Source: Trinickia acidisoli | Lineage (GTDB): Bacteria > Pseudomonadota > Gammaproteobacteria > Burkholderiales > Burkholderiaceae | DNA length: 64,000 bases | Assembly (NCBI RefSeq): GCF_017315725.1 | Contig: NZ_JAFLRG010000001.1 | Location: forward strand, 1,364,001-1,428,000 | Reading direction: 5' to 3' | Shown: positions 19,702 through 27,673 of the stretch, piece after piece | Layout of the letters: each line of letters opens with the position of its first letter | Position numbering within the stretch: the stretch's first letter is position 1 | The notes under the pieces: model-generated | What the model was told of the DNA's origin: nothing | What the model saw: only the letters and a program-made list of their open reading frames with translations | The model's database searches: none | Program-made: the position numbers and the translations under genes

Positions 19702-19737
19702 ATTGCGTCGGTGTTGCACGACACCACCGCGCACACG

Positions 19738-20154
19738 CTATTCCTTCGATGGCGTTTGCTGCCCTTGTTGGAAGGCCGAGATAACGGCCTGAGTCAATCC
19801 CAGGTGGGATGACTGCGTCGCATAGTACGCGCCGACGACCGTTCCAACCGTCGCTAGGATGACCGTCGATGCCGCTAGCCACATGTGCGTCCTGAGACTG
19901 TAGGCGTCTTTTGCAGAAGCGGCTATCTGTTCAGTGAGCAATTCGAATCGCTTGTCGCGTTCATCGAGGCGCCTGTCACGCTCGTCGAGGCGCTTGTCGC
20001 GTTCGTTGAGACGCTCGTCGAAGCGCCGCTCACGCTCATCGGCGCGAGCCTCGAATGCATCGAACCGCGCCAACATGGCCGCGACGCGCGCGTCCATTCG
20101 AGCTTCGACGGCTTCGATGCGCGCCTCGAACTCCTCTCGCGTTGGGGTACTCAT
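19738..20154 (-). CDS. Coiled-coil protein with C-terminal membrane anchor
   Basis: I do not recognise a characterised function. The 138-residue protein is a long charged helix (about residues 5-75). It contains near-exact heptads of the form RLDERDK/RLDERDR, followed by a hydrophobic membrane segment (MWLAASTVILATVGTVVGAYYA, about 92-113) and a short polar tail. The predicted picture is a coiled-coil rod anchored by one membrane helix. The heptads are encoded by a 21-base tandem repeat. Similar small anchored coiled-coil proteins occur in prophages and bacterial genomes, so a mobile origin is possible. It stands alone between tRNA-Pro and a 560-base gap. Confidence 0.75.
   Translation of the reverse strand: MSTPTREEFEARIEAVEARMDARVAAMLARFDAFEARADERERRFDERLNERDKRLDERDRRLDERDKRFELLTEQIAASAKDAYSLRTHMWLAASTVILATVGTVVGAYYATQSSHLGLTQAVISAFQQGQQTPSKE
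19949..20011. repeat. 21-base tandem repeat inside the coiled-coil gene
   Basis: Three adjacent 21-base units (starting at 19949, 19970 and 19991, each beginning CGC.TGTC.CG) encode the RLDERDK-like heptads. A fourth, more divergent unit starts at 20012. The repeats could change copy number in frame. Confidence 0.75.
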
Positions 20155-20714
20155 CTCTTCCGCTTTCTCAAAGTGTCAGGTTCTATAACGGGCGCTGCGT
20201 CCCCTTTCATGCCATTGATCGCCCCTGGCTATCGGCGCAAAAGGCGCTAATCCAGATGAGTAAGTAACGCTCCAAGCATTTGGGTTCCGGTCCCTAGGCC
20301 GCGGATCGGATCGACCCGATCGCGCTAGCCGCCGCGCACAACCGCATCCACCAAGCCGCTTGCCTGCGAAAGCCACCGGCCACGCTCGACAAAAACCGTT
20401 GTCAGCCATTTGTCAGTCAAATCCTACGAGTCGGTCCGTCACGCCGACGCCAATCTCCGACCGCGCTGATTTCGCTACGTCGCGCGTTTTGGAATACTTC
20501 ACCTCAACAAGTAACACCACTGACCACGCAACAGCAACGTTGCAGCAACGAGGCAGGTTGCAGACGACCTTCCGGTAGCTCGAAGAAACAGGGTGGCGAC
20601 TTGAGCCTGACGATTAGTTAGGACTCCGAAGCAAATTTCGAATGAGCGACGGGCGAAGCGGTCACGCGCCGCGCAGCCTCGAGCCCCGATCAACATCCTC
20701 TCCGAGCCCCAATC
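20155..20714. other. 560-base stretch without a recognisable gene
   Basis: No open frame here looks like a protein family and none has a convincing ribosome-binding site. The stretch has more A and T than its surroundings. One copy of the TTAGGANTNCKRA element lies at 20618-20630, about 85 bases before the next gene, and the promoter of that gene is presumably here. No tRNA fragment or insertion-sequence end was seen. Confidence 0.6.
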
Positions 20715-22277
20715 ATGAAACGACGCCAATTCCTCGGCTGCCTGACGGCGGCGGCAAGCAGCTATGTTCTCGTCGCGTGCGGCGGCGGCGGTACCGATGC
20801 GCTGGGATCGATCGCGGCCAGCAGCAAAAGCGCGATCGCAAATGCAAGCGCGGGTGCGACGGGTTCGCCCAACGGGACGACAGTGCCGTCGGCCGCATCG
20901 ATCACCGATAGCTCGGGTAATGTCTGGACGCTCTCGAACGGCTACGTCTACAAGAATGGCGTCAAGGATACGCATGCATACAACATGACGATGCTGCTCT
21001 GGTACAACGGCTCCATCTACGGGGAGAACACGAGCAAGGCCTTCTATCAGTACATCGGCCCGTCGTGGCAAGCGTGCCTCGACCCGCGCCTGGGCGGTAC
21101 CTCCGCCGACGGTACGGCGATCCCGCCCGCCACGTACCTCATCGACAAATCGAACAACTATTGGACGATGTCGAACGGCGGCGTCTTCAAGAACGGGGTG
21201 CAGGATCGCTCAGCCCCGACCGCGACACTGCTGCTCTGGTACGGCGCGATGTTCTACGCGGGCACGAGCAGCGGCCAGTTCTACGTGAGGTCGTTCACCG
21301 GTGCATGGCTGCCCTGCGCGGACCCGCGTATCGCCAAAGCGGCCAATGCCGGCTCGTTCTACGGCATCAACGGCCACTACGACTATCCGTTCACGCCGAC
21401 GCAAACGGTTGCGGCGCTTCAAGCGATCGGCTGCACCACCTATCGTCTCGGCTGCGTCAACACCTCGGCGCAACTGAATCCCGTCGTGGCGATGGCCAAG
21501 GCGTTCAAGTCGGCGAAGCTGGACCTGTTCACGCTGATCAACTACGGATTGCGCGACGCCGCCGGTACGCTCTACACGAGCGAGACGGCGGCCTATGACG
21601 CCGTTTATGCAGGCGCCGCAGCGGTTGCAGCGGCGCTGGCACCCTACGGCGTCACGACCTACGAATGCGGCAACGAGCTGACGCGCGATCCGGCGATCAT
21701 CCTGAATTCGGCAACGGCGGGCACCGGTCCGACGGACTTCAACAACACCAATTGGCCCATCATGCGCGGCGTGATTCGCGGCATGATCGACGGCATCAAG
21801 TCGGTGCAGCCGACCGCGCGTTGCGGCGTGAACTTCTGCGTGGCCGACGTGGCGGCCGCCGACATGCTGTGGGACGGCGGGCAGCCGGACGGCTCGACGG
21901 GGCACCCGCAAGTGCGTTGGGACGTCACGACGTGGCACAACTACTCGCCGTATGGCGACATCTTCAATGTCGGTTGCGACGGCGCGGGTCCGGGCTTCAA
22001 TTTGCCGGTCTACTGCAAGGCGCGTTACGGTGTGCCGTTCATGATTACCGAGTGGAATGCGGCGCCCGAATACACGGAAGCGAACCGCTCCACGTATGTT
22101 CAACAGCAACTGACGGAGTTCTATAACGCGCGCAAGACCGATCAAATCGAGTCGGTGATGTACTACGAACTGACGAGCGGCGACTACACGTACGGCATCG
22201 TGCTGGACAATCTCACGCCGATTCAGCCGACGTACGGAACGTTCCAGACGTTCGTCGAGCAGCACGCGGACGTTTGA
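20715..22277 (+). CDS. Secreted lipoprotein, clan GH-A glycoside hydrolase-like
   Basis: A 520-residue exported protein. The N-terminus has twin arginines (KRRQFLG), a hydrophobic stretch and a lipobox LVAC (Cys22), suggesting a lipoprotein, possibly exported by Tat. Residues 62-125 and 142-204 are two copies of one module, each with WT(L/M)SNG..(Y/F)KNGV..., LLWY and CxDPR. The rest (from about 210) looks like a TIM-barrel glycosidase of clan GH-A. A candidate acid/base Glu321 is in TYECGNEL, and a candidate nucleophile Glu446 in FMITEWNAAPE. It probably cleaves a polysaccharide at the cell surface; family and substrate are not assigned. The PsiD-like gene converges with it. Confidence 0.78.
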   Translation: MKRRQFLGCLTAAASSYVLVACGGGGTDALGSIAASSKSAIANASAGATGSPNGTTVPSAASITDSSGNVWTLSNGYVYKNGVKDTHAYNMTMLLWYNGSIYGENTSKAFYQYIGPSWQACLDPRLGGTSADGTAIPPATYLIDKSNNYWTMSNGGVFKNGVQDRSAPTATLLLWYGAMFYAGTSSGQFYVRSFTGAWLPCADPRIAKAANAGSFYGINGHYDYPFTPTQTVAALQAIGCTTYRLGCVNTSAQLNPVVAMAKAFKSAKLDLFTLINYGLRDAAGTLYTSETAAYDAVYAGAAAVAAALAPYGVTTYECGNELTRDPAIILNSATAGTGPTDFNNTNWPIMRGVIRGMIDGIKSVQPTARCGVNFCVADVAAADMLWDGGQPDGSTGHPQVRWDVTTWHNYSPYGDIFNVGCDGAGPGFNLPVYCKARYGVPFMITEWNAAPEYTEANRSTYVQQQLTEFYNARKTDQIESVMYYELTSGDYTYGIVLDNLTPIQPTYGTFQTFVEQHADV

Positions 22278-22357
22278 TCGTCATACGACGGTGCGGGCGT
22301 TGCCCATCCGTGAGAGACGCGGCGCCGCGCTGTTCGCGGCGCCGATCACGGCACTCG

Positions 22358-23608
22358 CTAATTCGCCGTAGCAAGCTGTGAGTTGATCTTCAACGGTGGC
22401 GCTTCGAAGTTGAACGGTTTCTTCGGCACGAAACTATCGATCACCCCGGGCCGGAAAATCAGGCAGTGCGTCGAGCCACCGTATTGGAAGTAGCCGATCT
22501 CGTCGCCTTTATTCACGTACGTACCCGGCAGCGCTTCGATGACGCACGACGAAATCTCCGCCATCCCGACGAACACGCAGCCGACGAGCCCAATCGACGG
22601 ATCGTCGCAATCGATGACAAGGACCGCGCGCGCGGCCACCGCCGTGATATAGCCTTGCGAGTCGTTCGGCCCCGCTGGATCGAGTCCCTCCGATTCGGCA
22701 TCGGAGTAATACGTGCCGTCGACGAGATACGCTTTGACGATCCGGCCGCTCACGGGCGCATGCCACCGGTGATAGTTGTACGCGCTCAAGAACGCTTGAT
22801 AGACGGCGCCGCCGACGAACGTCTGCGCAAGCTCTTCCTGCTGTGCGGTGAAAATGTCCTGCAGCGAATACGGCTGCTCCTTGATCCAGAATCTATCCTC
22901 GAGCTTCACGTCGTACTGCAGGTTGTAGGGCGTCGCCTCGCAAGCATTGACGATCACTTTGTTGTTGGCCGGGTCTGCAACCGGGCGCTGTCCCGGTAGG
23001 AATTCGCGCGTGAAGAAGCCGTTCCACGAGGAAAAGCCCCAATACGGCGCTTGCGGATCGCACCGGAACTCGGACATGTTCGTCGCTTTGAGCGCATCGG
23101 GACAGAACCAGCCGTCCGGCGAATTCGTGTTCAAGTAGGTGCGCGAATAGGGGCCGCTCAAATATGAACACCAGAAATTGAGCACGCGCTTGAGTTGCGC
23201 ATTGAGCGCCGGCATCCGAAACAGCGCGAATCCCGCCGGCATGCACATCGGCCAGTCGAGCAGCGCGTTGAGCGGGCAACCGACGAGCTCCGAGTTACTG
23301 AACGGTGGCGCGTACGTCATGACGTGATTGATCAGCACCATCAACTCGTCGATCGTCGAGTAACCGAGTTGATAGCCACGCGCGAGCGCTTCGTCGATCG
23401 CCTGCGTGAAGCCCATGCGCAGCACGGGATCATCGTTGACGAGCGTCGCCAGTTCCTGCACGACAGGCAGCAGCGGGGTGACGACCTCCTTGTCCTGTAC
23501 TTGTCCGGCGATGCGCTTGCGGAAGGAGGCAACGGCTTGTTCGCTGGCGGGCAGCCAGTAGCCCAAGCGGCGCCGCGCCGTTTGCGGTGCTTTCGATCGC
23601 GTATCCAT
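22358..23608 (-). CDS. PsiD-like pyruvoyl-dependent decarboxylase (phosphatidylserine decarboxylase family)
   Basis: A 416-residue member of the PSD superfamily, much longer than housekeeping bacterial Psd. An N-terminal domain (about 85-170) contains PLNALLDWPMCMPAGFALF and LNTNSPDGWFCPDAL. That domain is what I recall from fungal PsiD (tryptophan decarboxylase) and related long enzymes. The C-terminal domain ends with the self-cleavage motif GGST, so Ser379 would become the pyruvoyl group, leaving a chain of about 38 residues. The substrate may be an amino acid rather than phosphatidylserine (inference). ATG 23608 is chosen for its strong AAGGGGACC ribosome-binding site. It lies 87 bases downstream of the C45-type gene, in the same direction. 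Confidence 0.82.
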   Translation of the reverse strand: MDTRSKAPQTARRRLGYWLPASEQAVASFRKRIAGQVQDKEVVTPLLPVVQELATLVNDDPVLRMGFTQAIDEALARGYQLGYSTIDELMVLINHVMTYAPPFSNSELVGCPLNALLDWPMCMPAGFALFRMPALNAQLKRVLNFWCSYLSGPYSRTYLNTNSPDGWFCPDALKATNMSEFRCDPQAPYWGFSSWNGFFTREFLPGQRPVADPANNKVIVNACEATPYNLQYDVKLEDRFWIKEQPYSLQDIFTAQQEELAQTFVGGAVYQAFLSAYNYHRWHAPVSGRIVKAYLVDGTYYSDAESEGLDPAGPNDSQGYITAVAARAVLVIDCDDPSIGLVGCVFVGMAEISSCVIEALPGTYVNKGDEIGYFQYGGSTHCLIFRPGVIDSFVPKKPFNFEAPPLKINSQLATAN

Positions 23609-23695
23609 GTGGTCCCCTTGCTCGATGTGGTGGGATCGCCGCACGCGGCGATGTCGTGTCGCGACGCGATTGGCCGCGGCGGCCGGTCGGCTCCG

Positions 23696-25111
23696 TTATT
23701 CGTTAAATAGTGTCCAAGGTTGGTGCGGACGGCTCGCGAGGTAGCCCTGCTGCCAGTTCCATTGCGGATGGATCCGCAGAAATTCGTCGGCGTCGAACGG
23801 CGCGCCGTCGGCGCGTCCGAAGCGCGCACTGAGCCCGAGCTTGCGCGCCAATTCGGCCGTCGTTACTTTGCCGTCGACCGATCCACCCGGAAAATACGGT
23901 ACGTTCCAAACGGCGTTCGGATCGCTCGCGTACTCCATCGGGTCGGTGTCGTAGTGAGCGCAGATCGTGCGCGAGCATGGATTGATCCGCATCAAGTAGA
24001 CATCGAACGTGTCGGCGAGCATCCGCTGTCCCGCTTGGGCGTCGATGCGCCCGTCGTACTGGCCGAGTACCTGCGGCCAGCGCATGCGGCGCGCGCCCGT
24101 TTGCTGACGGATGTCGCTGTAGCCGACGTCGGTGCATTCGAGATTGCGGATGCGCGGGTCGTCGGGGGCGTTGTCGCCGTAGAACCAGCCGTCTTTTTTC
24201 TTCGAGAGGTTTTGGTACTTCAGGCCTTGCTCGTATTTCGCGATCTCGTTCGTGCCGATGTCGCCGACGAGCCACATGTTCGCGTAGCCGCCGTTGTTGC
24301 CGGCGTCGAGCAATGCCACCCATTCGTCGATGTTCGATGCGCGCTGGCAGGCGCGGCGCGCACGGATGTACTCGGGTACTTTGTCGATGTCGTAGCCGGC
24401 ATAGCCGACGATCGTCGTTTCGGCCACGACGAGGCCGGCCGCCGTGACCCAAAAATCGGTCATGCTCGCAATCCAACCCGGGCAGCTTTGCATCACCATC
24501 CGATGGCCGTCGTCGGGCTCGATATCGAGGATCGTATTCATGTACTGGCCATTCCAAAACTCGGTGAAGCTTTCGTGGCCAAGTACGATGCGTTGGTCGG
24601 CGGTAGAAGACCCCGTAGCGATGAATGCGCTGCAATGGCTCTTCGCCTGCGCGCCGGCATTCACCGGCGCCGCGGCGTATTGCTGTGCGACCGTGGGCCA
24701 CCAATATCCGGTCAGCTCTTCATAAGCGTTCCATCCGATGATGTCGGCAAGAGACGAGGGCACGCCGCCCTTCGTGAGCCCCGCCGCGATGCCGCGCATT
24801 TCCTCGAGCAGATCGGGGGCGACGCGCTCGATGATGGGGCCGTGATACTTGGCGGCGGTCTCGACGAAGAACGCGTAGTCCATGCCGATCGTTTGCAGTG
24901 TCATCGCCTTATATACGCGCAGCGCTTCCGCATATTCGCGGGCAACGAGAAAGCCGTGTTGGAAGCCGCGCTCGAACGGCGCGCCGCGCGTTTTCAGGTG
25001 AATCCAGCCGTTGACGTCGGTTCGGCTTGCCTTGGCTAGCCACGCGCGCTCTTGCGCATTGAGATTTTCGATATTGGCGAATGCCGCGGTGTTTGACGTC
25101 GCGCTGGACAT
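23696..25111 (-). CDS. C45-type Ntn hydrolase / acyltransferase
   Basis: A 471-residue protein resembling the C45 (acyl-CoA:6-aminopenicillanate acyltransferase) and phospholipase B-like Ntn-hydrolase group. Members self-cleave before a Cys that becomes the N-terminal nucleophile; Cys160 in AKSHCSAFIATG is the clear candidate. ILGH-type continuation (RIVLGHESFTEFWNGQYMN) and VVQ-like segments follow. Typical reactions are hydrolysis or formation of amide bonds on small molecules. No signal peptide is seen, so it should be cytoplasmic. The start at 25111 follows AAGGAG. It is the first gene of a two-gene operon with the PsiD-like decarboxylase, which suggests that a decarboxylated amine is N-acylated (inference). 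Confidence 0.8.
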   Translation of the reverse strand: MSSATSNTAAFANIENLNAQERAWLAKASRTDVNGWIHLKTRGAPFERGFQHGFLVAREYAEALRVYKAMTLQTIGMDYAFFVETAAKYHGPIIERVAPDLLEEMRGIAAGLTKGGVPSSLADIIGWNAYEELTGYWWPTVAQQYAAAPVNAGAQAKSHCSAFIATGSSTADQRIVLGHESFTEFWNGQYMNTILDIEPDDGHRMVMQSCPGWIASMTDFWVTAAGLVVAETTIVGYAGYDIDKVPEYIRARRACQRASNIDEWVALLDAGNNGGYANMWLVGDIGTNEIAKYEQGLKYQNLSKKKDGWFYGDNAPDDPRIRNLECTDVGYSDIRQQTGARRMRWPQVLGQYDGRIDAQAGQRMLADTFDVYLMRINPCSRTICAHYDTDPMEYASDPNAVWNVPYFPGGSVDGKVTTAELARKLGLSARFGRADGAPFDADEFLRIHPQWNWQQGYLASRPHQPWTLFNE

Positions 25112-25210
25112 AGGGGTCTCCTTGGGGCGACTGCCACAAAAAATGTAGCAGGCGTGTCGGGGAGTAAAAGCTGTCAGAAATGACAGGGCGCGCTCGACTC
25201 GGCGGTCGAG

Positions 25211-25537
25211 TCAGTTCGTCGAGAGCCTATGCGTCAAGTACTCGATGAATATGCGCGCCTGTAGCGGCTGATATCTGCGCGGCGGATACAGGAAGAACAA
25301 TTCGTGCGGCGATGCATGCCATGCCGGCAAGACACGTTGCAATCGTCCATCCGCGAGCAAGTCGGCGACGAGCCAAGCAGGCGCCAATCCGAGCCTTGCG
25401 CCGGCGAGCAACGCCTCGCGAATCGCCAGTGAATCGTTGATCCGATAGCGCGCCTGCGTGACCGATGCGGGCAATGCCGCTATGGCAGCGGTGCTGACAA
25501 GGGCAGTGCTGTTCGGCGGCGCCGCCGCGGCGTACCG
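25211..25537 (-). pseudogene. LysR-type regulator remnant (C-terminal part)
   Basis: The frame codes only for the end of a LysR effector domain: INDSLAIREALLAGARLGLAPAWLVADLLADGRL, then LPAW and a final RIFIEYLTHRLSTN. Upstream it meets a stop codon (25538-25540), and no HTH domain is found in any frame nearby. The 5' two-thirds have therefore been lost. The break point lies against the kdp promoter region. Confidence 0.8.
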
Positions 25538-25552
25538 CTAAGCGAGCGGTTC

Positions 25553-25605
25553 GTTTACGCGATTTTTACGGGCGCAGCTTCACTCTTATCGTGGCGTTTA
25601 CGCGA
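25553..25605 (+). promoter_or_regulatory. Direct repeats upstream of kdp, candidate KdpE operator
   Basis: GTTTACGCGA occurs at 25553-25562 and again at 25596-25605, 43 bases apart, about four helical turns. The first copy runs into TTTTTACGG. The TTTAC-plus-T-tract look resembles the E. coli KdpE site upstream of kdpFABC. The repeats sit 50-100 bases before the first kdp ORF. Assignment to KdpE is inference. Confidence 0.45.
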
Positions 25606-25655
25606 ACTCCTCTACGCTTCACGCTGTCCTGATCCGCTACGGGAGAACACGAAAA

Positions 25656-25763
25656 ATGGACTTTATCTACCTCGTCGGCATAGCCATCTTCTTGGGGCTA
25701 TGCATGGCGCTGACCGCCGGCTGCGACAAGCTGCGCAGCCGCGGACCCGGAGGTCGGCCGTGA
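25656..25763 (+). CDS. 35-residue membrane micro-protein upstream of kdpF
   Basis: A short ORF (MDFIYLVGIAIFLGLCMALT, then a basic tail CDKLRSRGPGGRP) behind a GGGAGAA ribosome-binding site. It has one hydrophobic helix followed by positive residues, so it should sit in the inner membrane with its C-terminus inside. Its stop overlaps the GTG start of kdpF (GTGA), so it is part of the kdp message and may be translationally coupled. No function is known to me. It could be a second KdpF-like lipid-interacting helix or a leader peptide. Confidence 0.7.
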   Translation: MDFIYLVGIAIFLGLCMALTAGCDKLRSRGPGGRP

Positions 25764-25855
25764 TTGCCTGGATGATGTGGCTCGCCGGAGCTTCGACGCT
25801 GCTTTTGTTGGCGTATCTCATCTACGCGCTGCTGCGTGCGGAGGACCTCGAATGA
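25760..25855 (+). CDS. kdpF: Potassium-transporting ATPase subunit KdpF
   Basis: A 31-residue single-helix peptide (MIAWMMWLAGASTLLLLAYL, then [11 protein letters not shown]). Length and the final YALL.AE.. match E. coli KdpF, a lipid-like stabiliser of the KdpFABC complex. It starts at GTG 25760, overlapping the preceding micro-ORF, and its TGA overlaps the kdpA ATG (ATGA). Confidence 0.9.
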   Translation: MIAWMMWLAGASTLLLLAYLIYALLRAEDLE

Positions 25856-27660
25856 ACGCCGATAATTTTCTTCAGACCGCTCTCTTTATCGTCGTATTGA
25901 TCGCGCTGGCCTTTCCGGTCGGGCGCTACATGACGGCTGTGCTCGACGGCTCGTCCGTCGTCGTGCGCAAGATCGGCAGGCCGATCGAACGGCTGCTCTA
26001 CAAGATCGCCGGCGTCGACGAAAGCGTCGAGATGTCGTGGAAACACTATGCGCTCGCCGTGCTGCTGTTCAACGCACTGGGCGCGCTGGCCGTCTACGGC
26101 TTCCTGCGCCTGCAACAGTGGCTGCCCGCCAACCCGCAAGCCTTCGGCCCGATGACACCCGATGCGGCGTTCAATACGGCTGTGAGCTTCGTGACGAACA
26201 CGAATTGGCAGGATTACACGCCCGAGTCGACCGTCAGCTATTTGACGCAGATGGCCGGCCTCACGGTGCAAAACTTCCTGTCGGCCGCAACCGGCATCGC
26301 CGTCGTCATCGCGCTGATCCGCGGCTTCGCGCGCCATACGGTGCAGACGATCGGCAACTTCTGGGTCGACCTTACGCGCATCACGCTCTATATCCTCGCG
26401 CCGCTCGCGACGATCGTTGCGCTGATCTTCATCAGTCAGGGTGCGATCCAGAACTTCAAGTCGTATCAGGACGTGCCGACGCTGCAGGTCACGACGTATC
26501 AGGTGCAGAAGACCGATGCGCAAGGCAATCCGGTGAAGGATGCCAAGGGCAATCCGGTCATGCAGGATGCGAAGGCCGATAAGCAAACGATCGCAATGGG
26601 CCCGGTGGCCTCGCAAGAAGCGATCAAGATGCTCGGCACGAACGGGGGCGGGTTCTTCAATGCCAATTCGGCGCATCCGTACGAGAATCCGACGCCGTTG
26701 TCGAACTTCGTGCAGATCCTGTCGATCCTCATCATTCCGGCGGGCCTGTGTGTCGTGTTCGGCCGCATGGTCAGCGATCGCCGGCAAGGCTATGCCGTGC
26801 TCGCGGCGATGACGATTGCATTCGCCGTCGCATGTTGGGGCGAGATTTCCGCCGAGCAGTCCGGCAATCCGCTGTTCACGTCGCTGCACGTCGACCAAAG
26901 CGCATCGGCCATGCAGTCGGGCGGCAATACGGAAGGCAAGGAAGTGCGCTTCGGTATCGCGCAGACAGGCATCTTCACCGTGGCGACGACCGCCGCGTCA
27001 TGTGGCGCCGTCGATGCGATGCACGACTCGCTGACGCCGATGGGCGGCTTCACTCCGTTGCTGCTGATACAACTCGGCGAGGTGATCTTCGGTGGCGTCG
27101 GCTCCGGCTTGTACGGCATGCTCGTGTTCGCGCTGCTGGCCGTGTTCGTCGCGGGCCTGATGATCGGCCGCACGCCCGAGTATGTCGGCAAGAAGATCGA
27201 ATCGTACGAAATGAAGATGGTATCGATCGCGATTCTGCTCACGCCGTTCCTCGTGCTCGTCGGCACTTCGATCGCCGTGCTGTCGCCGCTCGGTACGGCC
27301 GGTATTGCGAACCCAGGGGCGCACGGCTTCTCCGAAATTCTTTACGCGTTCAGCTCCGTCGCCAACAACAACGGCAGCGCGTTCGCGGGCCTTTCGGTGA
27401 ATACGCCGTTCTATAACGTGCTGACCGCCATCGCGATGTGGTTCGGCCGCTTCGGCACGATCGTGCCGGTGCTCGCCATCGCAGGCTCGCTCGCGAACAA
27501 GAAACGGATTGCGGCGACCGCCGGCACGCTGCCGACGCACGGGCCGCTGTTCGTCGTACTGCTGCTCGGCACGCTCGTGCTTGTGGGTGCCCTGACGTAT
27601 GTGCCGGCTTTGGCGCTGGGTCCTGTCGCCGAACATCTCACGATGATCTCGGGTCATTGA
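25852..27660 (+). CDS. kdpA: Potassium-transporting ATPase channel subunit KdpA
   Basis: A 602-residue, roughly ten-helix inner-membrane protein that forms the K+ channel-like selectivity path of KdpFABC. Recognisable filter-loop segments are [39 protein letters not shown] and [16 protein letters not shown] 25852 overlaps the kdpF stop. A loop at about residues 215-240 contains repeated KD(A/S)KGNPV units. Expression should respond to K+ limitation through KdpDE, encoded downstream. Confidence 0.97.
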   Translation: MNADNFLQTALFIVVLIALAFPVGRYMTAVLDGSSVVVRKIGRPIERLLYKIAGVDESVEMSWKHYALAVLLFNALGALAVYGFLRLQQWLPANPQAFGPMTPDAAFNTAVSFVTNTNWQDYTPESTVSYLTQMAGLTVQNFLSAATGIAVVIALIRGFARHTVQTIGNFWVDLTRITLYILAPLATIVALIFISQGAIQNFKSYQDVPTLQVTTYQVQKTDAQGNPVKDAKGNPVMQDAKADKQTIAMGPVASQEAIKMLGTNGGGFFNANSAHPYENPTPLSNFVQILSILIIPAGLCVVFGRMVSDRRQGYAVLAAMTIAFAVACWGEISAEQSGNPLFTSLHVDQSASAMQSGGNTEGKEVRFGIAQTGIFTVATTAASCGAVDAMHDSLTPMGGFTPLLLIQLGEVIFGGVGSGLYGMLVFALLAVFVAGLMIGRTPEYVGKKIESYEMKMVSIAILLTPFLVLVGTSIAVLSPLGTAGIANPGAHGFSEILYAFSSVANNNGSAFAGLSVNTPFYNVLTAIAMWFGRFGTIVPVLAIAGSLANKKRIAATAGTLPTHGPLFVVLLLGTLVLVGALTYVPALALGPVAEHLTMISGH

Positions 27661-27673
27661 TTTCGAGGAAAGC

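Noticed and set aside
20499..21071. 190-residue minus-strand frame spanning the gene-free stretch and the start of the glycosidase gene
   Set aside because: It is rich in Arg and Ala with no domain signature. Most of it is the complement of a clear signal-peptide-bearing gene.
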